A DNA stretch of 64,000 nucleotides from Phaeodactylum tricornutum CCAP 1055/1 (GCF_000150955.2 NC_011690.1:310001-374000), one strand, 5' to 3'. Shown: positions 30,917 to 43,317, counted from the stretch's first letter. Numbers and translations: made by a program. Notes: generated from the sequence alone by a model not told the origin.

Positions 30917-33900
30917 ATGAACGACAAGGAGATTCCTCCCGAGATTGCCGGTGCCTACCGGGAAGCGAAAGCTCGCGGCTTGCCCGACGGATGGTCTTGT
31001 ACGATTGATGTGAGTCTGTGATCTGCGTATGTGTCTGCAGGAGTCTGTGAACCAGGAGTCTGTGTACGGGTGCACATGGGGTAAACGTTTATCGCGTGTT
31101 TGTTTTGCTTGCGTCTCGGTAGCAACCGTGCGACTCTGGACAAGGTCCCGATGCCCGTGTTGTGTTCCCTCGCATCCGTATCCGCACTCATACTCAATCG
31201 GACTTCTGACAACTCATATGTTTGGTATCCACTTGCTTCTCTTGTGACAGAAACGCAACCGACGCAAATGGACGGCACCGAATGGTCGTTCGTGCGATTC
31301 CATCCCCAAGGCCTTGCAGATTTCGGTCGAACTCGGCTTGTTGCCCTCGGACTTTGTCGTTATTTCGGGAAAACGGAAACGTTCCGCCAAGGGGCAGGCG
31401 GAAAGCAGCAAGGCCTCAAAAGGCCATCATCGACCCTCAACGACACCGGCGACGGCGGCGGCTACCCAAGCATCCAATCACACCAAGCATACGGGGAGTA
31501 GCAGTCACGGTGTGGAAAAACGTCACCCGGAAGATACATCCGATCATTACGCCTACTTGGACGACGCACCCGAAGAACGTGGTCCACCGCCGGAACCCAT
31601 GGATCCCGAGCATTCCTTGGACGTGACAGTGAGTACAAAAAAGGTCGCTACGCCTGCGACAACCGTGCACTGGGATCCCGACAGCCCCGACGGCCGTAAA
31701 GTTGGTTGGAAGATCAAAATTGCCTTGTCCGGGGACAATTGGGTTGACGGACGCATTGTTCGGTACGATCCGTACACGCACAAACATAAAATAGCCTTGG
31801 ACCGTGAGGAAGGTAAAGACGACAAAAATCACGGAGGCAACGAACACACTGAAAGTGACGATGCGGCATGGATATGGTTGCGCAATGAGCAACACAATTT
31901 GCAAGTCGCCACCCGCATTGTCTGGGCGCACGTCAAGGGGTACGCGTGGTGGCCGGCATTAGTAATGGAATCCAACATGCGCGAAGATCGTAAAGACGGT
32001 TACGTTCACGTCGAATTTTTCGGATCGGGTGAAGTCAGTGTCTTGCGCGACTCACCCGAGAGCGTCCGGGACTTTACACCGGATGCGATTGATCCCGTCG
32101 TAGCCAAGCACAAAAAGAAACGCAACGTCAAAGCCTATTCACTGGCTTGCAACGAATGTCAACTCGTACGCAACGTACGCAACGAAGCGGCCGTGTTCTA
32201 TGCCGAAAAAGCCATGCTCATGGCCAACGCACACGCCAACGCCGCCATGAAGTCCAACAACAAAGGGACCGGTAGCCTAGGTGGCTTGGTGGGAAAGTCC
32301 ATCAAGATACATCGTTCCGACGTGAACTATCCATACGGTGATACGCTCACGGGTACGGTCCGAGCGTTTAGCTCCTTTCAAAAGAAATGGCTGGTTTCTT
32401 TTGAAATCTCGGAGCAAACCAAGGCCAAGTACGAGGCAGCGTGGATAAACGTCCTGGCCAAGGACTGTTCCTTGCGTGTCCTCGATAAGGCGAAGAAATC
32501 ATTCGACACCGAAGATTTGGTGCCTTACCTATACGGGTTCAATACCATTCCTGCAGGCAAGTTGGACCCACAACACGCCAAAAGCCGTGATGCCGACCTG
32601 TGTAAGCTGCTAACAGAACGCTGTCATGGTTGCGTCGAGTACCGCAAGCCGGACGATATTCAATGTGTTTGCAAAGAGTGCAGTTCTGTATTTCATTTGA
32701 GTTGTTTGGATCCACCCATAAGTCTGGATACATGGATACGCATGCAAAAAGACAATACACCGTTTGTTTGCTCGCGTTGCACTCCGTGCCGCGGCTGCTA
32801 CCAAAAAGATGTTGCGTTTGGTTGTCACGTACACCCATTGCCTCCAACACTGTCCTTTCCCAACTCGGAAACCTTGAATCTCTGTGCCATGTGCAAAGAA
32901 GCCTACGACGCAGAACGTTTCTGTCCGAACTGTGCCCACTCCTGGGACGATAAAAAATTTGACAAAGTTCGACAACAACTCGAGTTTGTCACTACCAAGA
33001 AGAAGCGCAAGGGAGGCACCACTCTGATTCAAGACACGGCTTCCCCTTTAGTCTTTGGTTCCTTTAGCGGTGACGAAATACTTCCACTTGGTGCCAAGGT
33101 CGATCCAATGCTATTTTATCCCGAAACGTCGAACTGGGGCTATACCGAAGTAGAAATGTTGGTTTGTGATGCCTGTAAGGTGTGGGTACATGCCGGATGT
33201 GCTGGTATAACGGAGGATGAGTACGACACAATATCCGATGGAGACCACCCGATTCATAGCAGGGAATTTCTTTGCCGCGTTTGTTGCCGCAAACGATGCA
33301 AGGACCTTATCTCGGCACTGCAGCAAGAAGATCGCACTGGGTTGTTTGCCGTTCCCGTGTCGGAAAAGGTGGCGCCAAATTACCGAGATATAATCAAGAA
33401 CCCAATGGATTTATTCACAATGTTGGAACGAGCTGAAAGTGAAGAGTACCAAAACTACGCTTGGGTACGAGATATGTTCGAGTTAATGGTGCTGAACGCG
33501 TTAACGTTCAACCGAATGGTAAGCTTTGAGAAATGATTATGGTTTCTCTCACTTCACTAGTGTTGCATCTCACACGCTTTGTTGCTTCAATTCCTGCATA
33601 GTACACGCGGGTATGGATAGAAGTCAAGCGGTTTTACGAAGATTGTTTAAAAAGTATATTTGTGAAGATGGGAAAGGCTGCTCCCCCTGGAAAATGTTGC
33701 AAAGATATTGAAAAGAACTTCGTCAAGGCCGAGGTGCTTCGGAAGCAAGAGGAAGATCGTGTACAGATTGATGAGGCCGTAGAAAAGAAAGATCTTGTAG
33801 CGGGGTTGATGGCGACTACGATTACTTTACCGAAGCTCAGAGACTCCCCTCCAGATGAAAAATCTTGCGTACCGTTTAGAGAGGTCAAGATGCAATCTGT

Positions 33901-36900
33901 TGATGCATTCTACTGTTCTTGGATGGATTGCTGCTATACATGCGGAAGCAGCGGGGCTTCTGATACTATGTTGTTTTGCGTAGATTGTGGTGAAGCCTTT
34001 CATTCATTTTGTGCGAACGCTCCGGTCCACAGTATGGAAGCTTCATCAGTTGCAGGATGGAGATGTCCAAATTGCAAGATCTGTGAGATATCCGGGGATG
34101 TGCCAGCAGACGAAACAAAGATGTTGTTTTGTGAGATGTGCGACCGTGCTTTCACACTCGACCTCCTGGATCCGCCGTTGAAATCAGCTCCTTCCGGTCT
34201 ATGGATATGTGGGCAGTGTGTAGAATGCAAGTGCTGCAACCAAGCACTTGATCCCAGAGGGGCGAGTTTGACCCACTGGTCTCGTCAACCGGAAGTCTGC
34301 TTCAGATGTGGCGGGTGTGACGGCTTGCTGGATGAATCATATCAATGTATGAGCTGCAAGGTATGCGAAAAACTTCTGCGCAGTGACGATGAACATATAA
34401 TTCGTTGCGTCGACTGTGGTGCTCACGTTCATGCATCATGCGAAGTTCGAGCACTGCAAGCCGAAGCGCAGACGGAAGCCCTAAAAAAGCTGGCTACACG
34501 CACTCAAAAGGCCGAGGTACTTCAACATTTCGCTTTTGCTGGAAACTTTGCTGGTGTTTGCTGACTTTTTCTTCCTCTTCTTGCTCCAGAACGTCAAATA
34601 TCAATGTCTTTCTTGCTTTGAACCTTTGGTGGTCGACGCGGACCGAATTGCTTTACAGCAGAAGTTTTTGAGAAAAGTTGCCTGGGAAAGTGTGGTGAAG
34701 GGGACAATCGCCCCAAACGATCAAATATCCCCCTTTGAGATTTTTGAGAAACTATTAGACGAAGTTGATTGGAAAGTTCGTGAGCTTTGGTTCAACGACT
34801 ATCTAAGTGTGATCCAGGAAGCTTTTCTTCTTTATCGCTCGGCATCAGAACGGCACTCTGACGCCCGTCTGGTTGTTCAGCATGTTTTGGGCAATGAACC
34901 GGACATCCCACTTTGGATGGCACAACGGGCACTTCGTTTCATTCTAGTCGTCCGCCGGTCTAAATGGGAGAGTGTCGATGACATAATTTTGAATCAAATT
35001 GACGCTTGTGTAGTTGCAGCAAAATTGGCCGCTTCGTTCCTCCGAACAATTTGCTCTACAATGGGAGTCGATATCGAGAAGAACATATCTTGCTACAAGC
35101 GTGTGTCTGTGCTCCTTGACCCACCAAACGGCAATGGCACGGCAGCCTACCCTGTCGATATCATCGAGGGTGTTTACGATGATACTCTGGAGCAAGCGTG
35201 CAAGCTTGCCGCGAATGAGAATGTTAGTGAGAGCGATATCAATGTCGCTGAAATGAAATTTTCTAGTATGCAGCCGCTGCGTTCATCTCATCCAGTGACG
35301 CTACCTTCGCCTTTGTGTGGTTGGAAGCATATTGCTCAGCTTGCAGCGCAAATGGAATGGAAGGATCCGCGGGAGTGCAGCCTTTGTCACTTGTGCGGTG
35401 ACGACGATGCGGGCTTCCATGATGCTGCGTGCTCAGAAGCAGACGGTGATGAGTACCCACTTCCGAAACTGGGCCGTCTTCTTCCAATGGCAAACGGATT
35501 TTGGGTGCACACTCTGTGTGCCTTATGGAGTTCGGAAGTATGGGAAGCTGCAAATGATGGTCTGATCCACGCAGTTGAAAGAGCCCGTGCTCGGGGTGCG
35601 CAACTTAAATGCTTTGGATGTGGAAGGCCGGGTGCCACAGTGGGGTGCAACAAGAGTAATTGTTCCTTCAACTATCACTTTCCGTGCGCAAAAGCCTGCG
35701 GTGCTGCATTCACAGCGGATCAGCAAGTTTACTGCAAGAACCATCGTTCATCAGCGACGCGCCTCCTATCGAAAGAGGGTTTTGAATTCATGAAAGCACT
35801 CATGGTTGCACCTGAAAAGAAGGCTGTTGCGACGGAAAGAGACCACAACGCCGAAGCGATGGATGACGACCTTTGCTCTCGAGTGGGGTGTTTTGTTCTG
35901 CACTCGCTTGGCAAAATAGAACAGCATCACGAAGGCTTTCATTCCGAAAATTACTTGATGCCTCCAGGGTACACTGCCACTCGAATTTTTTGGTCGACAG
36001 TGCTACCGCGCAGCCGAACTGTCTACATATTGAAGATTGAGAAATCATCCGACAACCGACCCGAATTCTCGATCCTTCCCAGCGATAGCCCCGAAGCGAA
36101 AATTTGCGGAACAACAGTCGGGACTGTGTACGGAATACTTATGGATCGTGTCAGGAAGGTGAACTTTGATCATTTCTCCGATGGAGAACTGTATTCAAAA
36201 CTACCCATAGTTCGACGAACAAGACGCAACACTTTTGGTCTCAACGGCCCACAGGTAAGGTCCTTGTTAAGATATGTAGCATCTCGTTGCTTGCCGGTTG
36301 ATCATGAACTTACACTTCTCTTGCGTTGCTCAGTTTTTTGGCTTTGGTCTGAACCACATTCGTCGCATGTTGGAAGCCCGTCCTGGCGCCGAGGCCGCGA
36401 CCGCTCCACTCAACCCTTCCTCACCCAACTATCGTTTTTGCTATACGCAACCGACTATAGAAGCCATATTGGATTTACAACGAAAACGTGCGGCCGCCAA
36501 GGCGGAACAGGCATTGGAGAACAGTACAGGCTGCGCTCGGACTGAAGGTATGAACGCCTTTGCTCGAAGTGGTGGTAGTGGTCGTATTACTCGAGCCCTT
36601 GTTCGCAGTGCTGAAGAAGACGCGGCCGACGCTGGATCTTCGTCGGCTACAAACAAAAAGAGTGAAGAGAAGGCACAAGCCGACCGCAGCTTAAATCAGG
36701 TCAAGTACCGCAGGATGAAAGCCGTACCAATTGAACAGCGGCTCGTCGCGCGAAGATCGCATATTCATGGATGGGGCTTGTTTACCAAATCGGATATCCA
36801 GAAGGACGACCCAATCATCGAATATATGGGGGAAGTGATCCGACAGCCAATTGCGGATCAACGAGAACGCGCGTACGAAATTTCCGGAGAAGGTAGCTGC

Positions 36901-37263
36901 TACATGTTCCGTCTAGACATGCAGCGCATTGTGGATGCGACGAAGATTGGCTGCATGGCACGCTTTATGAATCATTGCTGTGGCCCAAACGCATACGCGA
37001 AAATTATTTCGGTTGACGCCGAGTTGGGTCAGGACCGCAAGATTGTGGTGTTTGCAAATCGCGACATATCCGCTGGGGAAGAGATAACGTATGGTACGTT
37101 TGAAATTTGGGAAGATGACGAGGGAGAGATTGTTTCCATGGCACTCACTTGCATTAATCTTTCTCATATTGGCATTTGTTTTGCAGATTACAAGTTTCCG
37201 GTTGAAGATGGCAGTCTCCGGTGTACTTGCGGGGCTCCCAATTGTATTGGGCGATTGAATTAA
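30917..37263 (+). CDS. Trithorax/KMT2-type histone H3K4 methyltransferase
   Basis: Six exons: 30917-31009, 31251-33518, 33602-34516, 34590-36254, 36334-37093, 37187-37263; all introns GT-AG; 1925 residues. Order of domains: MBD-like (GLPDGWSCTID spliced to KRNRRKWTAPNGRSCDSI, residues ~20-60); two Tudor-like segments (VGWKIKIALSGDNWVDGRIV; SIKIHRSDVNYPYGDTLTG) around a PWWP (VWAHVKGYAWWPALVM); PHD (CVCKECSSVFHLSCLDPP); a second PHD with bromodomain (NYRDIIKNPMDLFTML); more PHDs; ePHD (WVHTLCALWSSEVW ... CNKSNCSFNYHFPCA); FYRN/FYRC (GYTATRIFWST); SET (RRSHIHGWGLFTK, YMFRLDMQRIVDATKIG, ARFMNHCCGPN, GEEITYDYKF) and post-SET (CTCGAPNCIGRLN). All SET catalytic motifs are intact. The enzyme should methylate H3K4 at active genes. 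The last intron is 93 nt without stops, so it can be read through. Pieces of this gene recur at 48-50.9 kb. Confidence 0.93.
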
Positions 37264-37328
37264 TGTAATTGCATACTTTAAGATCAATATAAGATTGCCA
37301 GCGTTTTCCTAGTGCAAATTAGATAGTC

Positions 37329-37973
37329 TTATACGCGAAAGGATTTGATGATTCGCCGTTCTTCCCGCTTGGCGTCCCGCTCTTTGATCGTCACCCGCTT
37401 GTCACGTACATTTTTTCCCCGACACAAGGCAATTTGCAACTTGACGCGATTTTTATCATTGTAGTAGGCTTTCAAAGGCACAATGGTCATGCCTTGTTGT
37501 TCCGTCTGTTGAAGGAACTTGCGGGCTTCGGCTTTGTGTACCAACAGAGCACGGGGTCGGGTTTCTTCATGCTGAAAGAAGGCCCCAGCCTGACTGTGTT
37601 TGCCAATGTGCACGTTGTAAAGTATGCAGGATCGCCCATCTTTAGTGGGACGAATATAACCGTCTCGTAGGTTGAGTTTGCCGTTGCGAATCGACTTGAC
37701 TTCGGTGCCGACCAAGGATATCCCAGCCTCAATGGTATCAACAATTTCGTAGTTGCGGTAGGCGACCCGGTTCACGGAGATTGTGCTATCCCGCGTCTTG
37801 TTTTTCTTCTTACTTTTGGCGTACAAAGGAAAAGAACACGGGAAGGCAGGCGAAGTTGGAAGCGCTGGTGGGAGGAAAGCTTGCGCTGGGCGAGCGATAC
37901 GGACAAGGAAGATTGGAAGGAGAACAAGCAGCGACCTTGCTCGTATTCGTCGCTGTTGGCGAGAATGTGTCAT
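37329..37973 (-). CDS. smpB: Plastid-targeted SmpB, tmRNA-binding protein
   Basis: Single exon, 214 residues, converging on the trithorax-type gene with 65 bases between stops. Residues 1-33 form a signal peptide (basic start, SLLVLLPIFLVRIARPAQAF) ending at AQAF-LPP, the Phe-type cleavage motif of diatom plastid preproteins; a Ser/Pro/Lys-rich transit stretch follows. The mature part is canonical SmpB: AYRNYEIVDTIEAGISLVGTEVKSIR, GKLNLRDGYI, ILYNVHIGKHSQAGAF, RPRALLVHKAEARKF, GMTIVPLKAYYNDKNRVKLQIALCRGK and a basic tail (KREERRIIKSFRV). It binds plastid-encoded tmRNA and rescues stalled ribosomes in the plastid. Two partial copies lie at 50.94-51.46 and 57.53-58.02 kb. Confidence 0.93.
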   Translation of the reverse strand: MTHSRQQRRIRARSLLVLLPIFLVRIARPAQAFLPPALPTSPAFPCSFPLYAKSKKKNKTRDSTISVNRVAYRNYEIVDTIEAGISLVGTEVKSIRNGKLNLRDGYIRPTKDGRSCILYNVHIGKHSQAGAFFQHEETRPRALLVHKAEARKFLQQTEQQGMTIVPLKAYYNDKNRVKLQIALCRGKNVRDKRVTIKERDAKREERRIIKSFRV

Positions 37974-38404
37974 GGAGAGTCAGATTTTCGTAGAGCTAGA
38001 CTTGCGCGTGGAAGTTTCCTTGCATATCGCTTTAAGGTAGACGGTCTCTCATAGGCAGCAGTAAGATGACATTTGTCAATGTTCGTCATGGTCAACGCAA
38101 TAAATTAACTTGGCGAGTCCATCATCTCTACCAGCATCACTCGTTCGTTCCTTGTGCGATGAGTTCAATAGACTTTCTCTTTCCGGTGCATGCACTTATA
38201 ATTCAAAAGTGACGAGAGGAAATTCACTACCTGTAACATATACTATAATCTGGCTTTGGCCCGGAAAATCGCTAATCCGGCGAAGAGATTTGCATAGTTG
38301 ATGTAGCATGTAACAAAGAGGAGGCTAGAGGGTTCTAACTGGATTCCATTGGTGATTTTCGGCCTCGTTGAGGCCGGATTAGTGAATTTACTTATTTCTT
38401 TCTT
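37974..38404. other. Intergenic region before the fragment mosaic
   Basis: About 430 bases with no gene; AT-richer than its surroundings. Confidence 0.4.
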
Positions 38405-39062
38405 CGGTCCTATCGCATTCCTGTCACAGTCAGCTTTACACTTGCTAGTTCTCTTGCGAGGGTCGGTATAGATTCAATGCTCTTGGCCAAAGACTAGAAT
38501 CAAAGGTATGCTCCGAACACTCCCCCGCGAATTCGGCAAAAAGGGCAATTGCGTAGAGTCCTTTGATTTAAATTCCAGCGCTGATCGAAATTCACCCAGG
38601 AAACAGTTGGAAGTCTTGTAGTGCTCGGGTCTGATAAGATGGGATTTGGTCGATATTTGACGCCTTTAGTGTTAACCATTAGCTAACGTTATCCTCGGCC
38701 AACAAACACGTTGGGCTTTCCGCGATTACGACACGAACGGAAGAATGGAGTATCTATGGGTAGCCGCGAACTCCACACAGTGCGTTTGGTACCAGCGATG
38801 ACTCTGCCGTGCCGAGACGGTAAGATTGACGAGGACCGAGAGGAAAAAAATCCAGCCACGCCTCTGGTTCAAAAGAAGAGCCAACGCCCCGTAAATCATG
38901 ACTTCGGCGGTGTAGTGCGGGCAGGTAATGACGCCGAACCATCCCCCGGTGGGCAGTCGATACGGCGACCGGGTGGAACGAGGACGTAAAAGTGTGTAAA
39001 GCAACGTTTCCGTACCATGAATAGTTCCCCGTGCAGAACCCAATCCTTCACGGTCGTGTGGG
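38405..39062 (-). pseudogene. Truncated, internally deleted copy of the SRD5A3-like gene
   Basis: Follows 58,019-59,112 with high identity, including ~320 bases beyond the stop, but one block corresponding to about 58,589-59,025 (~437 bases) is missing at the junction near 38,974. What remains encodes the C-terminal LPTGGWFGVITCPHYTAEV..., then jumps to an N-proximal stretch. The catalytic middle and the start codon region are absent, so it cannot make the enzyme. It lacks introns, as does the parent. Confidence 0.85.
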
Positions 39063-39991
39063 AATTGGTCCTTTTGTTAGCCTAAGCCACGGCATTGACG
39101 ATTGGAATGAATATTTCTCCGAAATCCTTTTCACAAATACCGAACTTACTTGCAACCAATTGGTGCCGCTAACGCAAGTGACGGCGGTGAGCGCGGACAC
39201 CGGGAATCACTGACATGGGCCGGAATGGCACCGACCAAAGACACGACGAGTCCACAACGAAATTCGCTGTATTGAATTCTTCGACTTCTCGCGTCATTGT
39301 GTTTCACATGGCGAAGTTCGTTGCTGCCCCTACCACCCGTGCTACAGTTTTGTGTCATCAGATTGCTCCGCTCTGTCGCACTTCGTACCAGGCAATACTA
39401 AATGACCAGCAAAGCAGTCTTTTCTTTGTGGGATACAGTGCTGCGAGAAGACTACGGCATTTCTCAATTGTTGGCTGATTCTCGGCAATCCTGCAAACGC
39501 CGTCATCGATGTCCCATTGATCGTGTGGGAGATGCACATGTGTTCATTCAGGACAGACAATACAGAGATCACGTATTTCTACCTGTCCGAAATGGTTCAG
39601 AGCAGATGCAAAGGAGAGTTGACTAACTGCAAAACGTGTAGACTTTTGAACGAGTATACACCACATTCGTAACAACACTGTTGTCTCGTCGCGTGGGACG
39701 TATTTGATGGAAGTTTGTCGAGCGCGCAATGTCAAAGAGTCCACCAGTGTGACAGCGGGACGAGAGACTTTCGCCGATAACATCCGTATTGATGAGGCCT
39801 TGAAACAGAGAGAGAGAGAGAGAGTAAAGAGTCAGACGACTGACACCAAAAAGACCAAATAATTCTCAATGCTGGTGGAATTTGCAATCTTCAAAGGCAA
39901 TACCTGTTGGAAAGCAGGTGGCCAAGCGATGAAACGAGTCAAGCTTTTCGGCATCGCACTCATCAAAACCCGGCGATACATTTTCGACGAT
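39063..39991. other. 930 bases of unassigned DNA inside the mosaic
   Basis: No supported gene. Short frames exist on both strands. A (GA)n run lies at about 39810-39827. The abrupt ends against the flanking fragments suggest this is another copied piece whose source is outside the window. Confidence 0.4.
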
Positions 39992-41020
39992 CTATGTCAT
40001 TACAAAATACGGAACAAAGAAGAACATTTTGACCCCTGAAGAACCCATTGAGTCCAAGGCAGAGGTAAAGATGTAGTCAGGGGAACGTGTTCCCTGTGGT
40101 TGGGTGCTCGTCCAGAATGGCGCAGATCGGGAATGCAGGAGAGCGACAGCTAGCATATGCACCAAGGGTGCATATTCGAGTCGTTGAAAAAGCTTGGCCG
40201 AGACGAACACCGTAACTTGAGCCTGCGGTTCCTTCTCGGGGATGACATCGGCATCCACAATTCCAACCATCAAAGACTTTGCCTTCTTGTGATGGTAACA
40301 GTCCAGACAAAAAAGTACAAAAACGACCGTCTGCAGGAAATCTTCGCAAAGCCGAACATTCAATCCTTGAATGCCGCAAAAGAAGACGTCGTTCAGGGCG
40401 TCAAGTTCTTCGTGTAGGCCGTTCACTGTCAATTGGCTAACAATGGCGTTACTGCGCACGTCGTCCACGACTGGTCCGGTTGCAAGATTGGCAATCCTTT
40501 GATACATCCGTCGGAGCAACGCGGCCAGGTGACTGGCTAAGAGACATTGTTCTCGTTCCGCTCCACGGATCCATTCCCGGATAGGTGCGTACTGATTTTG
40601 CATCAAGTCGACAATCAGATTAAGACAGGTAAAGTATACGTAGGCATTGGACTGAGCGTACGCGCACGCGCTCGTGGCAGTCTCAAGTGTCACGGAAGAG
40701 AGCGGAAAATGGACGTGATCGTTCGTGGGTTCGTGGACTGCCAAGAAAGGAAAGAGCTGGGGTGGTGATCCACCCAGCTGTAACGACTGGGTTTTACATT
40801 AATGAGGCCAACGTAGAGTGCTGGTGTGGTCTCCAGTGCTGGCGGTAAAGTACAGGCAATCAATGCATTGATACAGTTTTGGGATAAAATAAAGTATAAC
40901 GCGGACGGGTCGCGTACCCCGGACACCAGCAGTGTCACGGTGTGTAGCACTTGTGTTTTGACCAGGGGACTCCTGTAGAGTAGACGAAAGTTGATGAGAG
41001 TGTCCGAAGCGAGAGGGAGA
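39992..41020 (-). pseudogene. CLEC16A/FPL-domain gene fragment, copy 1 (longest)
   Basis: On the minus strand, DTLINFRLLYRSPLVKTQVLHTV, then VSGVRDPSALYFILSQNCINALI, a short intron (GTAAAA...CAG, about 40 nt), then LFPFLAVHEPTNDHVHFPLS, LDALNDVFFCGIQGLN and VSAKLFQRLEYAPLVHMLAVALL. This is the FPL domain and following region of CLEC16A/gop-1, a protein of endolysosomal traffic and mitophagy. The start of the FPL domain and the C-terminal half are missing. Its 5' side abuts a fragment of an unrelated gene at about 41,020. The 250-residue frame is open, so some expression cannot be excluded, but no complete gene is present. Confidence 0.65.
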
Positions 41021-42450
41021 GAGATGGTTAGTTCTGGGGGAGTTTGGTTTCGGGTGCTACGGACACAACTATCGACGATCGACCTTTGACGGTTTCGAGA
41101 CAAATCAACGTACCAGACCACTCCGTGCAAGCACCGTTCCGGCGACGAGATCGTAAAAACCCTCGCTTCTTGCTTTCCGACGAACCAGTACTCTCCTTTT
41201 TCGCTTCGGCCGCCTGAACCTCACGAACAGGGATCATGTCGCCCGACAAGTTTTGTCCAAACTTGCGCTCTGTGATAGTCACTGGAGTAGCAGTGTCTGG
41301 ATCGTAGGCTTCCGCATACAAAGTAGGCAACGGAATATCGGTGAACCCTCTCGTCTTCCATAAAACGCGGAACACGCAAACGATATTTTCCGAACATGTA
41401 GCGCTTCATGTCTTTCAGTTTGATTGCCCGTTCTTTGCGAGTCTGGTAGTTTGTTGCAGCCTGCAAGACAGCCGTGTAGCGGGACTAGAGACGGGCCTTA
41501 CAGTTAACTGCATTCTCCCTTTCCTCCTCCGTTAGGTTCGGGTCTTCCACAAACAACTAGTATTGATCCACAATCATCATCCACGGCCCGGAGATGACAA
41601 GCCACTGCAATTCTAAAGATCCAACGCAGAACCCAGCCCCACGGAACCCAACAAATCACAAGAGATCCGGCAAAACACGTCATGGTAATCCAAAAGGCGT
41701 AGTAAGATACCTCCCAAAGAAAAACGCTCGTGGCGATACTAAGCACCACAACACCTTGACCCAATTGCAACTGAATTGGATACAAGACACCTTTGAGAGG
41801 ATTCAACGACGTCTGTGCTGAGAGTGGGTTTTTGCTTTGTGTAGTCATATCCATGTCGCCGGCTTCACCATCGTTAACATCTTCTCCTAGAGCTCCTTCC
41901 GCAATTCTTCGTCATGCTTCCACTCGAACTCCTTTTGCCTGAGACCACGCTATTCTTGTTCAGCTGCGGCTTCGTTGAAGGCTTTCACGGCCTCTATTTT
42001 CTGGCTGGGTTTGACAACACGAGGTTGCGTCTTGCTTGTGGCCAACATGTTGAACACGACAAAAAAGCTACGGCAAGGATGCCAGGGCGATGGTGTTTTG
42101 CGACGATACTCGGAAGACGCAACCATTGCCCAACCAATCGAAAAAACAAGAAAAGACGGGAACAAGATTAACATTGCGCGAAATAAGAATGCCCCATGCA
42201 AAAGCTGTCATTGAATGCAAAGGCAGATTGAAGGTCTTGCCCTGCCCACGACGACAACTGGAAGATGACCACGCCAAAGTAATACCTGGAAAATGCGTGC
42301 AGCCAAGGGTTAGACCCTTCTAGATAACTGCGGAATTCATGCTTGCACAAATCATAAACATACCGTCATACCTGCTTATTGCAGGTAAGGCAGGATTTTC
42401 TCGTAGCTTTGCAACTCTTCAACATGCTTCGTAAACGTCGTCATGCGCCA
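41021..42450 (-). pseudogene. C2/MCTP-like membrane protein, C-terminal gene fragment, copy 1
   Basis: On the minus strand, pieces in changing frames read FTKHVEELQSYEKILPYL, then MLILFPSFLVFSIGWAMVASSEYRRKTPSPWHP, EAVKAFNEAAAEQE, LNPLKGVLYPIQLQLGQGVVVLSIATSVFLW, YYAFWITMTCFAG, VPWGWVLRWIF, EDPNLTEEERENA, KRYMFGKYRLRVPRF and FTDIPLPTLYAEAYDPD. This looks like the multi-span C terminus of a C2-domain (MCTP/tricalbin-like) protein; the family is from memory of similar layouts. A one-base frame change follows RFMED (about 41,345), and a stop interrupts the WMMIVDQY/LFVEDP region; both are also in copy 2, so they predate the duplication. Not a working gene. Confidence 0.5.
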
Positions 42451-43317
42451 CCTGGAAACAACAGATATGGTCGCAAGACAAAACCAAAACTCATTCAAAC
42501 TCATAGGACAGCCTTTGACAGACTCTCTCGCTTATTGTGATCTTTCTCGGCTTCGCTCCCTTTCTATCGACCGGTCCACGCCCTCTTCTGGTCGTCCACA
42601 GTTGCTTTCCGCCGAGCTGCCTGCCGTAGTCATCGTCGTCATCGTCGTCGTCGTGCGACGGACTTTTTCTTTTGGATACAGATTGGCTGTGACATGTTGC
42701 ATGTTGACTGTGCAAGGGAAACTGATTTTCGTAGATCCCAGTGGTCTCGAAAGGTCGAAAGGTCGAATGGTCGAATGGCTACCACCAGCAAGGCAAATAA
42801 ATAATGGACGTAGTGGTCGACGACGTTATCGATATCCGGGTAGCCTAATGAAACATTTTCGACGAGATATGTAGTCGGAAAATACGGAACATAGAAAACC
42901 GTTTTGACCGTCGTATCGGATGGCCCACGCGATAAGGAGTGTGTGTATAGTGCCTACTTACTGTTACACTAACTGTGAAGATCAGGCGATATCATCACGA
43001 CCCTACCCTCCCAACAAGACCATCTTCAAGTATTTTTGGGATACTTCAGCGTTTGATAACGTAAAAAACAGGACGGCCGCTTGATTAGCAGTGAGTGTGT
43101 CCCAAGTAGCTGGAGCTATTAACTGTAAATTGCTTGTGAAAGTTGTGTTTTACTGTTAGTGCTGAGTGTTGTTGGTTGGCATTGCTCGAAAACATACGAA
43201 GACAAGGAGGCTCCCAGTAACATCCACAACCTAGGTAGTTGACTGACTATTCGATACAAACACAGAAGCGTACCATTTACCATATTTTGAAAGGTTAAAG
43301 GAAATAATCTATCTTTG

